64,000 bases of DNA, from the NCBI RefSeq assembly GCF_005049045.1, contig NZ_SUPK01000001.1, positions 1 to 64,000 of the forward strand, given 5' to 3'. The notes beneath the pieces are model-generated. The model was not told the origin of the DNA. It ran no database searches and saw nothing but the letters and a program-made list of their open reading frames with translations. The DNA is from Cohnella pontilimi. Its GTDB lineage: Bacteria; Bacillota; Bacilli; Paenibacillales; Paenibacillaceae. The position numbers and the translations under genes are program-made. Shown piece by piece: positions 30,391-39,142 of this stretch (positions within the stretch are counted from its first letter, which is position 1; the number at the start of each line of letters is the position of its first letter).

Positions 30391-30914
30391 TTACTTACGC
30401 AGAAATGACGAAGGAACAAGCCCATAAAATCGCAGAAATCGACCGTTCGGAAACCATTGATTTCATCTACTCCTACTCATACGGTCAACTTCAGGAGACG
30501 GCGACGAACCATGAAGCTCCGGGTTGGGACGATGGATTAATCCGTGAACTTCAGGAACGTTTTCAGTATGAGCTGTCCAACGGCGGTATGGCGATCGGCG
30601 CTTATGACGGCGAGCTGCTCGTTGGGTTTGGAGTGCTGGGTCATAAATTTCGAGGTATGGAGCGAAATCAGCTGCAAGTAGATTTGATGTACGTCTCCAG
30701 GAATTACCGGAGAAAAGGCATTGGCACGCGTATTCTGGATGAGCTCAGCGATGAAGCGAGAAGAAGAAGCGCCAAGTACTTGTACATATCGTCCACGGAA
30801 ACGAGATCTGCCGTGTATTTCTACAAGAATAACGGCGGAGAGATTACGGACACCGTGGATCTGGAGCTTTTCGAGAAAGAGCCGCACGACATCCACATGA
30901 TCAAAAAACTGTGA
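30387..30914 (+). CDS. GNAT N-acetyltransferase
   Basis: A 175-residue GNAT. Motif A is VDLMYVSRNYRRKGIGTRIL (about residues 96-115; R-x-x-G-I-G), motif B is LYISSTETRSAVYFYKNNGG. TTG 30387 overlaps the HD gene stop (ATTGA) and follows ACGGAGGATAACCA, so the two are translationally coupled. The substrate is unknown; the N-terminal DRSETIDFIYSY is shared with a Bacillota GNAT subgroup. Confidence 0.9.
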   Translation: MITYAEMTKEQAHKIAEIDRSETIDFIYSYSYGQLQETATNHEAPGWDDGLIRELQERFQYELSNGGMAIGAYDGELLVGFGVLGHKFRGMERNQLQVDLMYVSRNYRRKGIGTRILDELSDEARRRSAKYLYISSTETRSAVYFYKNNGGEITDTVDLELFEKEPHDIHMIKKL

Positions 30915-30931
30915 GTGAGGAGCTGATTCGG

Positions 30932-31198
30932 TTGGAGTTTCTCAAACACGCCGTATACAAGGTTGCATTTTACTATCAGAAAATGCAGATCATCTTATTA
31001 TCGATTTTCGTTGTCGGATTGGTAGATTATTTCTTTCTCTATGAGTTTCTGATGTCGCTTGCGCCCCTCGCCTCGGTGCTTGCTTTGGAAGCAGCCCCTC
31101 TCGTGCTCACTGTTTTGCTGATCGTAGCGGTTCGAGGCATCATTCTCTATGTGCGCAAAAAAATGAGGGAAAGAAAGAATTATTCCTTGCTGTGGTGA
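30932..31198 (+). CDS. Small membrane protein
   Basis: An 88-residue protein with two long hydrophobic segments (about residues 16-40 and 48-71) and a basic C-terminus (RKKMRERKNY). TTG 30932 follows GAGGAG at nine bases; GTG 30911, which overlaps the preceding stop, is the alternative start and adds seven residues. No family is recognised. It lies between two GNAT genes in a tight run. Confidence 0.55.
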   Translation: MEFLKHAVYKVAFYYQKMQIILLSIFVVGLVDYFFLYEFLMSLAPLASVLALEAAPLVLTVLLIVAVRGIILYVRKKMRERKNYSLLW

Positions 31199-31203
31199 GA
31201 TGG

Positions 31204-31680
31204 ATGCAATTGACGCCGATGACCCGAGAATATGCAGAAGAAATATGCGGGTGGAAATACGCCGCTCCGTATGACTTTTACAATATGGAATATACCGAGG
31301 AAGCGTTAGCCGAGTTTCTCAACGGCGAGTTCTATGTTGCGATCGACTCGATGGGCAACAGGTTCGGGTTTTTCTGTTTCGGTCATGCCGCAAGGGTGCC
31401 GGGAGGATACGCAGCCGGGATATATCAAGATGAGGAGCGCACGGACGTCGGTCTTGGGATGGCGCCTTCTTTCACAGGTCGCGGACTGGGACGTGATTTT
31501 GTAGCTGCAGGTCTGGAGCACGGAACGATGAACTTAGGGCTGAGCAAATTCCGGTTGGTAGTGGCGAGCTTTAACTTAAGAGCCATTGAAGTATATCGGA
31601 GAAATGGTTTTCAAAGCCGGAACACGTCCTTAAGCGATGTTCACGGAAAACCGATACAGTTTTTACATATGGAAAAGTAA
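31204..31680 (+). CDS. GNAT N-acetyltransferase
   Basis: A 158-residue GNAT. Features are MTREYAEEICGWKYAAPYDF at the N-terminus, then VGLGMAPSFTGRGLGRDFVA (motif A; T-G-R-G-L-G, about residues 79-98) and ASFNLRAIEVYRRNGFQ (motif B). ATG 31204 is chosen, after GGTGA; GTG 31192 overlaps the previous gene. It belongs to the group with a W-K-Y N-terminal motif common in Bacilli. Confidence 0.88.
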   Translation: MQLTPMTREYAEEICGWKYAAPYDFYNMEYTEEALAEFLNGEFYVAIDSMGNRFGFFCFGHAARVPGGYAAGIYQDEERTDVGLGMAPSFTGRGLGRDFVAAGLEHGTMNLGLSKFRLVVASFNLRAIEVYRRNGFQSRNTSLSDVHGKPIQFLHMEK

Positions 31681-31748
31681 TCGGGCTTCGTAGCCGCTTG
31701 CGATTGGGAAACAGTTAGCCATAAACTGATGCTCGGAGGAGTCACGCC

Positions 31749-32165
31749 GTGAACGTTCAGGGAATTAACCACTTCTGCTTCTCCGTGTCGGACTTGGAGA
31801 GATCGATTCGGTTTTATCAGGAAGTATTAGGAGCAAAGCTCTTGGTAAAAGGCCGGAAGTTGGCTTATTTTGATTTGAATGGCCTTTGGATAGCCTTAAA
31901 TGAGGAGGACGTCGATCGGAGCCGGAACAATCGAACTTATACGCATATTGCGTTTACAGTAGATGATGAGAATTTCGACGGATTGATGCAACGGCTGAAG
32001 GAATTAAAAGTTGAGGTTCTGCCGGGCCGAGTACGAGACGAGCGAGATAAAAAGTCGGTTTATTTCTTGGATCCGGATGGTCACATGTTCGAGTTTCATA
32101 CCGGCACGCTGCAAGACCGACTGGATTATTACAAAGCGGATAAGGATCATATGATTTTCTATTAG
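31749..32165 (+). CDS. fosB: FosB-type fosfomycin thiol transferase
   Basis: A 138-residue VOC-fold enzyme with the FosB sequence pattern throughout: [66 protein letters not shown] and [15 protein letters not shown]. Metal ligands are expected at H8, H66 and E115. FosB enzymes add bacillithiol or cysteine to the fosfomycin oxirane and are common chromosomal genes in Bacilli. GTG 31749 follows CTCGGAGGAGTCACGCC. Resistance itself is inferred. Confidence 0.93.
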   Translation: MNVQGINHFCFSVSDLERSIRFYQEVLGAKLLVKGRKLAYFDLNGLWIALNEEDVDRSRNNRTYTHIAFTVDDENFDGLMQRLKELKVEVLPGRVRDERDKKSVYFLDPDGHMFEFHTGTLQDRLDYYKADKDHMIFY

Positions 32166-32219
32166 GCGCATCTGCGAAACCCGCCATCCAAGTTGAACCG
32201 GAGAGAAGAGGCTGACACC

Positions 32220-32834
32220 ATGTTGCCCGCACTGTTGCACGGATTTATTCTCGCGATTGGTTTAATCATTCCATTAGGAGTGCAAAACTTTTTCATTTTC
32301 TCACAGGGGGCGACCCGAAACAGATTTTCTTCCGTCGTTCCCATTGTCATATCCGCCTCGTTATGCGACACCCTGTTGATCTTACTGGCAGTGTCGGGCG
32401 TGTCGCTTGTCGTCATGAATTTTGTGTGGATGAAGACCGTCTTGCTTGTGCTTGGAATTTTGTTCTTGCTGTATATGGGCTTCCTCAGTTGGAGAGACAA
32501 ACCGGTGACGAGTACGAACCAGCCGGAGCGGCCGACTCAAGTGGGGAAGCTTGTCCTTTACACCGCTATGATTTCGATTTTGAATCCCCATGCGATTTTG
32601 GATACGATCGGTGTGATCGGGACAAGCTCCATGGCTTACGAAGGCGAAGAAATGGTGGCTTTTACTGCGGCTTGTATCTTCGTGTCCTGGTTGTGGTTCT
32701 TTTTATTGGCCGCTTTGGGCCGACTGATCGGCAGCAAGGATCCGACAGGCAAGCTGGTGCTCGTACTCAACAAAATTTCAGCCATTGTCATGTGGACAGC
32801 GGCAATATACTTATTTAGACAGCTGCAGTTTTGA
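32220..32834 (+). CDS. LysE/ArgO-type amino-acid exporter
   Basis: A 204-residue protein with about six transmembrane helices. It opens LLHGFILAIGLIIPLGVQNF and continues FIFSQGATRNRF, which is the LysE/ArgO signature (G-x-x-x-P-x-G-x-Q-N). ISILNPHAILDTIGVIGTSS is the second diagnostic region (NPHA-x-LD). Family members export basic amino acids or similar solutes by proton exchange. ATG 32220 follows AAGAGGCTGACACC. A LysG-like regulator is not adjacent. Confidence 0.92.
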   Translation: MLPALLHGFILAIGLIIPLGVQNFFIFSQGATRNRFSSVVPIVISASLCDTLLILLAVSGVSLVVMNFVWMKTVLLVLGILFLLYMGFLSWRDKPVTSTNQPERPTQVGKLVLYTAMISILNPHAILDTIGVIGTSSMAYEGEEMVAFTAACIFVSWLWFFLLAALGRLIGSKDPTGKLVLVLNKISAIVMWTAAIYLFRQLQF

Positions 32835-32855
32835 TGAAGTAAAGGCGGTTGAAAC

Positions 32856-33416
32856 ATGAGTCAACAATTAAGTTCCTCTCGATTGTTGGAATTGAAAGTG
32901 GTTGATGAGAGTTATGCGGACAAGGTGCTGGAATTTGTAGTCCGTAACAAGCAGTTTCTGAAGGAATGGGAGCCGCTGAGGAACCCGACCTTTTACTACT
33001 TGGAAGCGCAGAGACAACTGCTTATCGACGACCGGTTGAGCATGGAACGAGGAAATCTATTTAAAGTGTGGATGTTCAAAAAGGATCAACCGGATCAAAT
33101 CATCGGATCGGCAACACTCAGCAACATTGTGAGAGGCGCATTTCAGTCCTGCCATCTCGGTTATCGAATCGATCAATTCGAGCAGAACAAGGGCTACATG
33201 ACGGAAGCCGTCGGGCTCCTCGTGCGCTATGCCTTTGAACTGCTGAAGCTTCACCGTATCGAAGCCAATATTATGCCGCGTAATAAGGGCTCTCTTCGAG
33301 TGGTGGAGAAGCTGGGGTTCCAGCACGAAGGATTGGCGAGAAAATACTTGAAGATCAATGGGAAATGGGAAGACCACATCCACATGGTGCTGTTGAATGA
33401 GGAGCTCGAGACATAG
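32856..33416 (+). CDS. RimJ/RimL-like GNAT N-acetyltransferase
   Basis: A 186-residue GNAT of the ribosomal-protein-alanine type. It shows FVVRNKQFLKEWEPLRNPTF near the start, then IIGSATLSNIVRGAFQSCHL, LGYRIDQFEQNKGYMTEAVG (motif A) and ANIMPRNKGSLRVVEKLGFQ (motif B, with the S-x-x-V-x-E-K-L-G-F typical of RimJ/RimL). ATG 32856 follows AAAGGCGGTTGAAAC. It could modify a protein N-terminus or a small amine. Confidence 0.9.
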   Translation: MSQQLSSSRLLELKVVDESYADKVLEFVVRNKQFLKEWEPLRNPTFYYLEAQRQLLIDDRLSMERGNLFKVWMFKKDQPDQIIGSATLSNIVRGAFQSCHLGYRIDQFEQNKGYMTEAVGLLVRYAFELLKLHRIEANIMPRNKGSLRVVEKLGFQHEGLARKYLKINGKWEDHIHMVLLNEELET

Positions 33417-33432
33417 GAAGGGAAGGGATTCC

Positions 33433-34053
33433 ATGGGGATCAAAGAAACGATCGCGCGGCATTTGAGACAGCCTGCCGGATTCGTGGGCAAACTGGTCGG
33501 GTTATTGATGAACAAAGGCAATGACTTCATGAACCGCTTCACGATCGGAATTGTGGATCCCAGACCCGGCGAAAGCATCCTCGAGATCGGATTCGGCAAT
33601 GGGAAGTACATACATGAAATCGCGTCGAAAATGAAGACCGGGTTCGTGGCGGGCGTCGATTTTTCCAGTACGATGGTGGAACAGGCGAGAAAACGAAACA
33701 AAGCTTATATCCTGCAAGGTCTAGTGGACATCAACCTAGGCGAAGTGAATCACATCCCGTTCGAGTCTGAAACGTTCAATAAGGTGTTCACGGTGAATAC
33801 GATCTACTTTTGGCCGAATCCTGCGAATGACATCCGGGAAATTCACCGGGTGCTGAAGACGGACGGCCAGTTGGTCGTTTCGTTTCGCTCCAAAGAAAGA
33901 ATGGAGAGGCTGGAGTTTACGAAGCACGGATTCAAATTATATGATCCCGAGGAAGTCATAGAGCTGGTAAGGGCGGCGGGGTTCCGGGAGATTCGATCGG
34001 AATCCGCGGCGGATCGAGTTATGGACGTTCATTGTGTGATCGCGGTGAAGTAA
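33433..34053 (+). CDS. Class I SAM-dependent methyltransferase
   Basis: A 206-residue methyltransferase. Motif I is [20 protein letters not shown] (about residues 50-69), the acidic residue follows in [19 protein letters not shown], and the later motifs are [20 protein letters not shown] and [23 protein letters not shown] 33433 follows GGAAGGGATTCC; the upstream ATG 33397 lies in the previous gene. Close relatives in Bacilli are annotated only as methyltransferases. Confidence 0.9.
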   Translation: MGIKETIARHLRQPAGFVGKLVGLLMNKGNDFMNRFTIGIVDPRPGESILEIGFGNGKYIHEIASKMKTGFVAGVDFSSTMVEQARKRNKAYILQGLVDINLGEVNHIPFESETFNKVFTVNTIYFWPNPANDIREIHRVLKTDGQLVVSFRSKERMERLEFTKHGFKLYDPEEVIELVRAAGFREIRSESAADRVMDVHCVIAVK

Positions 34054-34090
34054 GGAAAAAGATCAAGGTCTCTTGAAAAGAGGGATAGCG

Positions 34091-34387
34091 ATGATTTTGG
34101 AAGTGGCCACGCTTAAAGTAAAGCCGGGGACGAGCAGCGATTTTGAGAGCAGCTTTCGGAAGGCGTGCAAAATATTGACCGCGGCAGAGGGATACATCGA
34201 TCACGAACTGCACAAATGTGTGGAGGAAGCGGATAAATATATTTTGCTCGTAAGATGGAACAGACTCTCGGATCACACGGTCACCTTCCGGGATTCGGAA
34301 GGGTATCAGCAATGGAAAGCTTTGCTGCATCATTTTTACGATCCGTTCCCTACGGTAGAACACTATGTACAGATCCACACGAAGTAA
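34091..34387 (+). CDS. Antibiotic biosynthesis monooxygenase (ABM) domain protein
   Basis: A 98-residue protein with the dimeric ferredoxin-like ABM fold: [56 protein letters not shown] and [20 protein letters not shown]. Members are cofactor-free monooxygenases, haem-degrading enzymes or simple binding proteins; no haem-ligand His typical of IsdG is evident in the expected place. ATG 34091 follows AGAGGGATAGCG. Confidence 0.87.
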   Translation: MILEVATLKVKPGTSSDFESSFRKACKILTAAEGYIDHELHKCVEEADKYILLVRWNRLSDHTVTFRDSEGYQQWKALLHHFYDPFPTVEHYVQIHTK

Positions 34388-34409
34388 CTAAGCCAACCAG
34401 GTGATGATC

Positions 34410-34946
34410 ATGAACGAATCGAAGCATCGCTTGCTGTTTCTGTGGCTTGTCCTTCTAGCATTCGTGAGCATATGCCTGCTCGCCCTGATTGATTTGTTTA
34501 CCTATCGGGCAAGGCCCGGCGGGCACCTCTCGGGAAATGGGAATCCGGCCGCTTTGTTCATGATCCCTTTTTTCTTGGTCTATATTGCGTTTGTCGCTGT
34601 TCTGGGAACTTCTTCGAATATTGTGTTTCGCAGGGGATTTTTTCAGAGGAAATTCGCTGCCGAATGGGTCTGTATCCTCATCATTATCGGTATTTCTTTG
34701 TGCGGACTTGAGAAGCTCTATATTACTGAAATCTTGGCCACATTAGGCGGGGGACCAAGCAATCCCCAGTCGATGATCTACGGATGGTCGAGGTTTAACC
34801 AGTATACGAACAACATTTTCATCAATTACATCACGTTCGCACTAGGCGTCCTTATTGCAATTTTGACCGGGTACGCAACGGCATTAATCCAATATATCAA
34901 GGACAAGGAGGAACGAATTGAACATTCGAACGGAAACACGGGATGA
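34410..34946 (+). CDS. Membrane protein of unknown function
   Basis: A 178-residue protein with four hydrophobic segments (about residues 7-25, 46-66, 81-101 and 133-157) and a charged C-terminus. ATG 34410 follows AGGTGATGATC. I do not recognise the family. Its 3' end overlaps the next GNAT gene by 29 bases, so the two are translationally coupled. Confidence 0.6.
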   Translation: MNESKHRLLFLWLVLLAFVSICLLALIDLFTYRARPGGHLSGNGNPAALFMIPFFLVYIAFVAVLGTSSNIVFRRGFFQRKFAAEWVCILIIIGISLCGLEKLYITEILATLGGGPSNPQSMIYGWSRFNQYTNNIFINYITFALGVLIAILTGYATALIQYIKDKEERIEHSNGNTG

Positions 34947-35439
34947 TTTCGAAGAAGTGCATGAATTGCACGTCGCAGCTTTCGGAAAGCGGGAAGACGA
35001 GGCGCTCTTGGTCGAACGAATTCGTCAATCGGAAGGTTTTATACCGGAACTGTCGATTGTTGCGCAGTTGGATGGTAACATAATAGGACATGCACTTTTC
35101 AGCCGGGCCTCCCTCCTCGAAGGTTCAGAAGTAAAGCCAGTGATCGTTCTGGCTCCAATCGGCGTCACTCCTGCCAAGCAAAAAAAAGGTGTAGGCGGCC
35201 AACTCATTCGAGAAGGCTTGAAAAGATGCGGGGAGCTCGGGTACGGCGTTGTGCTGCTGATCGGCCATCCTTCGTACTATCCGAAATTCGGCTTCTGGCC
35301 GGCAAGGGGCTTCGGTTTGGAACTCAAGCAATTTAACGTGCCGGATGAAGTTTTCATGGTTTGCGAAGTCATCGAGGGGGCGTTGAACCAAGTGAAAGGC
35401 GAGCTCCAATATCCAACGGCTTTTTTTGATAATAACTAA
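34918..35439 (+). CDS. GNAT N-acetyltransferase (YhbS-like)
   Basis: A 173-residue GNAT of the YhbS type: NIRTETRDDFEEVHELHVAA FG start, GHALFSRASL, VLAPIGVTPAKQKKGVGGQL (motif A, with L-A-P-h-x-V-x-P) and LIGHPSYYPKFGFWPARGFG, the strongly conserved YhbS loop. TTG 34918 follows AAGGAGGAACGAA. The substrate is unknown. Confidence 0.92.
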   Translation: MNIRTETRDDFEEVHELHVAAFGKREDEALLVERIRQSEGFIPELSIVAQLDGNIIGHALFSRASLLEGSEVKPVIVLAPIGVTPAKQKKGVGGQLIREGLKRCGELGYGVVLLIGHPSYYPKFGFWPARGFGLELKQFNVPDEVFMVCEVIEGALNQVKGELQYPTAFFDNN

Positions 35440-35466
35440 ATGTCCGAAACAAAAGGAGAACCAGCA

Positions 35467-35967
35467 TTGTCAGAACAATACCACATCGAAGATGCGACGC
35501 TCGCGGATCTGCCGACAATCGTCGAGATTTACAATTCCACCATCGCCGGACGCATGGTGACCGCGGACCTTGAGCCGATTACACTAGAAAGCCGTTACCG
35601 GTGGTTCGAAGAGCATACGCCGGATCGCCGTCCGCTATGGGTCATGAAAGATCAGGGAAAAATTATCGCTTGGCTCAGCTTCCAGTCGTTCTACGGGCGG
35701 CCGGCCTACAATGCCACGGCTGAGCTCAGTATTTATATTGCGGAAGATTATCGCGCCAAGGGAATCGGGAGCCTGTTCCTGGATCGGGCGATCGGGGCAT
35801 GCACGCGGCTATCGATTACGAGTTTGGTCGGTTTCGTGTTCGGGCATAACGGACCGAGCTTGGCGCTTTTGAAAAAGTTCGGATTCGAGCAATGGGGACT
35901 TCTTCCGAAAGTGGCGAAAATGGACGGCATCGAGCGGGACCTGGTCATCTTGGGCCGGCGCGTTTAG
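35467..35967 (+). CDS. Phosphinothricin/MnaT-like GNAT acetyltransferase
   Basis: A 166-residue GNAT of the phosphinothricin/methionine-sulfone acetyltransferase type: [80 protein letters not shown] (motif A) and [23 protein letters not shown] 35467 is preferred, with AAAGGAG eight bases ahead; ATG 35440 adds nine residues containing the ribosome site. Family members acetylate methionine sulfoximine or sulfone. Confidence 0.9.
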   Translation: MSEQYHIEDATLADLPTIVEIYNSTIAGRMVTADLEPITLESRYRWFEEHTPDRRPLWVMKDQGKIIAWLSFQSFYGRPAYNATAELSIYIAEDYRAKGIGSLFLDRAIGACTRLSITSLVGFVFGHNGPSLALLKKFGFEQWGLLPKVAKMDGIERDLVILGRRV

Positions 35968-35991
35968 GTCAACAAAGAAGCGGGGGATCAG

Positions 35992-36786
35992 ATGCCGAGA
36001 CAAAGCATGATTACCCTCCCAGGATATGTAATATTGCTCGCATTCATGGTCTTTTTGACTTCATCGTGCGGCAGGGGCGGTGAACCGGGCGGCAAAATGA
36101 TTCTAGTATCCGCCGCGGTCAGCCTGAAAGAGAGTGTCGAAGAAATCGCGGCTGCCTACGAAAGCCGTCATCCCGATATCCGGATCCGGTTTAATTACGG
36201 TTCGTCCGGTACGCTGCAGAAGCAGATTGAACAAGGAGCACCCGCCGATCTTTTCCTATCGGCGGGACGCAAGCAAATGGACGTGTTATCGTCTCAAAAC
36301 CTTGTAAAACAAAGCACTCTTGCACTCACTAACCGATTGGTGTTAATTGCTCCGGCAGATACGAAGGGCAGCGGCAGCGTCGCCGAACAATTGCTTGCTC
36401 CCGGAATCCGTAAAGTGGCAATGGGTGAACCCGATTCCGTACCCGCGGGAGAGTATGCACTTCAAGCGATGAAGGTACTGGGGATGTGGGAGAAGCTTCA
36501 ATCGAAGCTGGTGTATGCGCACGACGTACGTCAGGTGCTCGCCTACGTGGAAACCGGAAACGCGGACTTCGGGTTCGTCTACCGGACGGACGCGATTCAC
36601 TCTCGGAAGGTCAGGTTGGCTGCCGAAATTCCGGAGACGAGCCACGAGCCCATCGTATATCCCTTTGGATTGCTGTCCGGCTCGCGGCATGAGAAGGAAG
36701 CGGCCGATTTTTTCCGGTATTTGAATTCGGAGCCGGCGATGAAAATTTTCGAAAAGAACGGATTTATAACAACTCAAAACACGTAA
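35992..36786 (+). CDS. modA: Molybdate ABC transporter substrate-binding lipoprotein
   Basis: A 264-residue lipoprotein. The signal sequence ends in a lipobox with Cys26 (FLTSSCGRG). The mature domain is ModA-like: MILVSAAVSLKESVEEIAAA, FNYGSSGTLQKQIEQGAPAD, LFLSAGRKQMD, then DSVPAGEYALQAM and FGFVYRTDAI. Ligand-binding Ser and Tyr positions are in the SAA, GSSG and VPAGEY segments. It binds molybdate or tungstate outside the membrane and delivers it to ModB, encoded 21 bases downstream. ATG 35992 follows GGGGGATCAG. Confidence 0.94.
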   Translation: MPRQSMITLPGYVILLAFMVFLTSSCGRGGEPGGKMILVSAAVSLKESVEEIAAAYESRHPDIRIRFNYGSSGTLQKQIEQGAPADLFLSAGRKQMDVLSSQNLVKQSTLALTNRLVLIAPADTKGSGSVAEQLLAPGIRKVAMGEPDSVPAGEYALQAMKVLGMWEKLQSKLVYAHDVRQVLAYVETGNADFGFVYRTDAIHSRKVRLAAEIPETSHEPIVYPFGLLSGSRHEKEAADFFRYLNSEPAMKIFEKNGFITTQNT

Positions 36787-36807
36787 TGGACGGCAGATGG
36801 TGATCTC

Positions 36808-37476
36808 ATGCGCTTTGAATGGAACGAATTCGCGTCACCGGTTTGGATATCCGTACAAGTGGCTCTTGCCGCGAGTCTGATCGTGTTCGTACTCGCGCTT
36901 GCTGCGGCCAAATGGATGGCAAAAGCTCGGTTCATCGGGAAATCCACGATCGAAACGCTGCTGCTTCTCCCCTTGGTGCTGCCGCCTACGGTGGTCGGAT
37001 TCGTGCTGCTCATGCTGCTCGGCAGGCGAAGCTGGATCGGGGAAGCTTATGAATGGCTGCTCGGTCAGCCGATCGTTTTCTCATGGACGGCGGCCGTGAT
37101 CGCGTCTGTCGTTGTGGCTTTTCCGCTGGTTTATCGGACGATGAAGGCGGGATTCGAGGAAGTGGACATGGAGCTCGAAGATGCGGCACGCTCGCAGGGT
37201 GCGACCGAGTGGCAGCTGTTCCGCTGGATTACGGCTCCGCTGGCCTCTCGCTCGTTGACAGCGGGCTATTTGCTCGGCTTTGCCCGCAGTCTCGGAGAGT
37301 TCGGCGCGACGCTGATGATTGCGGGAAATATCCCGAACCGCACCCAAACGATCCCGACGGCGATTTACGTTGCGGTGGATGCCGGGAACGTGCAGCTCGC
37401 GTGGGCGTTGGCGGGTGCGACGGTCATGCTCTCGTTCCTCATGCTGTTGGCCGCGGGGCGCCATTCGAAACGGTGA
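36808..37476 (+). CDS. modB: Molybdate ABC transporter permease
   Basis: A 222-residue permease with five to six transmembrane helices. LLLPLVLPPTVVGFVLLMLL (about residues 50-69) is the ModB signature, and DAARSQGATEWQLFRWITAP (about 125-144) is the EAA-type loop that docks to the ATPase, followed by GFARSLGEFGATLMIAGNIP. ATG 36808. The gene for a ModC ATPase is not next to it (msrAB follows), as in some Bacilli where ModA-ModB stands without ModC and another ATPase must serve. Confidence 0.95.
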   Translation: MRFEWNEFASPVWISVQVALAASLIVFVLALAAAKWMAKARFIGKSTIETLLLLPLVLPPTVVGFVLLMLLGRRSWIGEAYEWLLGQPIVFSWTAAVIASVVVAFPLVYRTMKAGFEEVDMELEDAARSQGATEWQLFRWITAPLASRSLTAGYLLGFARSLGEFGATLMIAGNIPNRTQTIPTAIYVAVDAGNVQLAWALAGATVMLSFLMLLAAGRHSKR

Positions 37477-37526
37477 CGGATTTCGTTTACAATCAAGGTA
37501 ATGAATCCGATAAGAGGTGAGATCAA

Positions 37527-38510
37527 TTGACAGAAAATAAAGGGCATCCAGGAGAGTTGGAGCTTGCGACGTTTGCGGGCGGCTGTTTTTGGTGCATGGT
37601 GAAGCCGTTCGATCAGATGCCGGGGATTATCAAGGTTGTATCCGGCTATACGGGCGGTCATACGGAGAACCCGACCTATGAGGAAGTTTGCTCCGAAACG
37701 ACGGGACATGCCGAGGCGGTACAAATTACGTTCGATCCGGCTGAATTTCCTTATGTGAAGCTGCTGGACATTTTTTGGAGACAAATCGATCCCACCGACC
37801 CGGGAGGGCAGTTCTACGACAGGGGCTCGTCGTACCGTCCCGCGATTTTTTACTCCAACGAAAAACAGCGGGAGGAAGCGGAAGCGTCCAAGCGAGCACT
37901 GCAAGAGAGCGGCAGGTTCGATAAGCCCATCGCGGTGGAAATCGTACCGGCGTCCACTTTCTATCCGGCGGAAGGTTATCATCAGGACTATTACAAGACC
38001 AACCCGCTGCGTTACCGGTATTACCGTGAAGGCTCGGGACGCGATGCGTTCATAGCGCGGCATTGGGACACGAGAGAGGATCGCGAGAAGCTTCGCGGGC
38101 GACTGACGCCCATGCAGTTCGAAGTGACGCAAAATAACGGGACGGAGCCGCCATTTCGCAATGAATTTTGGGATAATCATGAAGAAGGCCTGTATGTCGA
38201 TATTGTTTCGGGAGAACCGTTATTCAGTTCTTTGGACAAATATGACTCGGGCTGCGGATGGCCGAGCTTTACGAAGCCTCTTCATGAAGGCAGCATCGAT
38301 GAGAAACAAGATGTCTCGCACGGCATGATTCGTACGGAAGTGAGAAGCCGGGAGGCGGATTCACATCTCGGTCACGTATTCCCGGACGGTCCGATCGAAG
38401 CTGGAGGATTGCGTTACTGCATCAACTCCGCGTCGCTGCGGTTTATCCCTGTCGATGAGCTGGAGAAGGAAGGGTACGGGAAATACCGCAAGCTGTTCGA
38501 CGAGAAGTAA
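37527..38510 (+). CDS. msrAB: Bifunctional methionine sulfoxide reductase MsrA-MsrB
   Basis: A 327-residue fusion. Residues about 12-165 are MsrA, with catalytic Cys20 in GGCFWC and later [20 protein letters not shown]. Residues about 190-320 are MsrB, with [45 protein letters not shown]-like [16 protein letters not shown] and catalytic Cys298 in [13 protein letters not shown]. It repairs S- and R-methionine sulfoxide in the cytoplasm. The CxxC zinc pairs seen in many MsrB are not all present. TTG 37527 follows AAGAGGTGAGATCAA. Confidence 0.95.
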   Translation: MTENKGHPGELELATFAGGCFWCMVKPFDQMPGIIKVVSGYTGGHTENPTYEEVCSETTGHAEAVQITFDPAEFPYVKLLDIFWRQIDPTDPGGQFYDRGSSYRPAIFYSNEKQREEAEASKRALQESGRFDKPIAVEIVPASTFYPAEGYHQDYYKTNPLRYRYYREGSGRDAFIARHWDTREDREKLRGRLTPMQFEVTQNNGTEPPFRNEFWDNHEEGLYVDIVSGEPLFSSLDKYDSGCGWPSFTKPLHEGSIDEKQDVSHGMIRTEVRSREADSHLGHVFPDGPIEAGGLRYCINSASLRFIPVDELEKEGYGKYRKLFDEK

Positions 38511-38523
38511 CGGGGTTAAAAAG

Positions 38524-38565
38524 GAAAAAGGCGGTCGTCACTTCCAAGAAGTGTCGAGCCGCCTT
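38524..38565 (-). terminator. Intrinsic terminator overlapping a coding end (minus strand)
   Basis: Read on the minus strand, AAGGCGG...CACTTC / GAAGTG...CCGCCTTTTT forms a long hairpin followed by T. Its 5' arm encodes the last residues (KKRRLDTSWK) of the minus-strand small gene. Confidence 0.8.
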
Positions 38566-38732
38566 TTCTTGAACCATCTGTTCCATAACGTTGGCGCTGT
38601 TTCGTTTAACCGCAGCGCGACGTCAAACATGGAACCGCTCTGCTTCCGATAGAACCCGACATGCCTATTCAGTTCCTCATGCTTCTGACGAATCATTTTT
38701 TCTACGATGTATACGTTTTGATTTTGGATCAC
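38538..38732 (-). CDS. Small basic protein, paralogue A
   Basis: A 64-residue protein on the minus strand. GTG at 38732 is preceded by AAAGGGGGG at seven bases, so the longer frame starting at 38801 is not needed. It reads MIQNQNVYIVEKMIRQKHEE, then GSMFDVALRLNETAP, and ends TLWNRWFKKRRLDTSWK. It resembles the next upstream gene (38,850-39,029) in layout: a Y-hVEKM-h start, an amphipathic helix and a final W-x-x-WF-x-x-RRL-x-T. The final codons form half of a terminator hairpin. No known family. The pair is divergent from an SgrR-like regulator and might be its target. Confidence 0.6.
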   Translation of the reverse strand: MIQNQNVYIVEKMIRQKHEELNRHVGFYRKQSGSMFDVALRLNETAPTLWNRWFKKRRLDTSWK

Positions 38733-38830
38733 TTTGTGTCCCCCCTTTGGCTTACATGGATCATTATGCGGTTCGGAAAAGAGGAAATATAGGGAAAACA
38801 TATTTTAAACTGATTTCCCCTAAAGGCAAT

Positions 38831-38869
38831 AAAAAGAGCGGCCGTCACTTCAATGAGTGCCGAGCCGCC
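38831..38869 (-). terminator. Intrinsic terminator overlapping a coding end (minus strand)
   Basis: On the minus strand GGCGGCTCGGCACT / AGTGACGGCCGC forms a hairpin followed by TCTTTTTATT. As in the neighbouring gene, its 5' arm encodes the C-terminal RRLGTH of the small protein. Confidence 0.8.
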
Positions 38870-39029
38870 TGCTGCCGAACCATTTGAGCCAGAATCCGAG
38901 GTGCTTGAACGTCAATCCGCGGTTTGTCTTGGACTTGACGTATACACCTTCGCGCATGTTGCGGTCGAATTCCGATAGGCGGTACTCAAACATTTTTTCA
39001 ACTTCATACGTGCTATTCGGTTGGAACAT
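38850..39029 (-). CDS. Small basic protein, paralogue B
   Basis: A 59-residue protein on the minus strand. ATG at 39029 follows AGGAGG (39041-39046 on the plus coordinate) by eleven bases; GTG 39041 would lie in that site. It reads MFQPNSTYEVEKMFEYRLSE, a basic middle, and ends HLGFWLKWFGSRRLGTH. The shared pattern with paralogue A (YxVEKM near the start, W-hKWF-x-x-RRL-x-T at the end, terminator built into the last codons) suggests a tandem duplication of gene plus terminator. Function unknown. Confidence 0.65.
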   Translation of the reverse strand: MFQPNSTYEVEKMFEYRLSEFDRNMREGVYVKSKTNRGLTFKHLGFWLKWFGSRRLGTH

Positions 39030-39142
39030 GGAAAATTTCACCTCCTGTTGATGACTTCCTCATTATGCACTCGCCAAAAGGGGATTAAAAGTGTAGAATG
39101 AATGTAAATTGTTTCCCCTTTTTTTCATTATGGAGGGATAGG

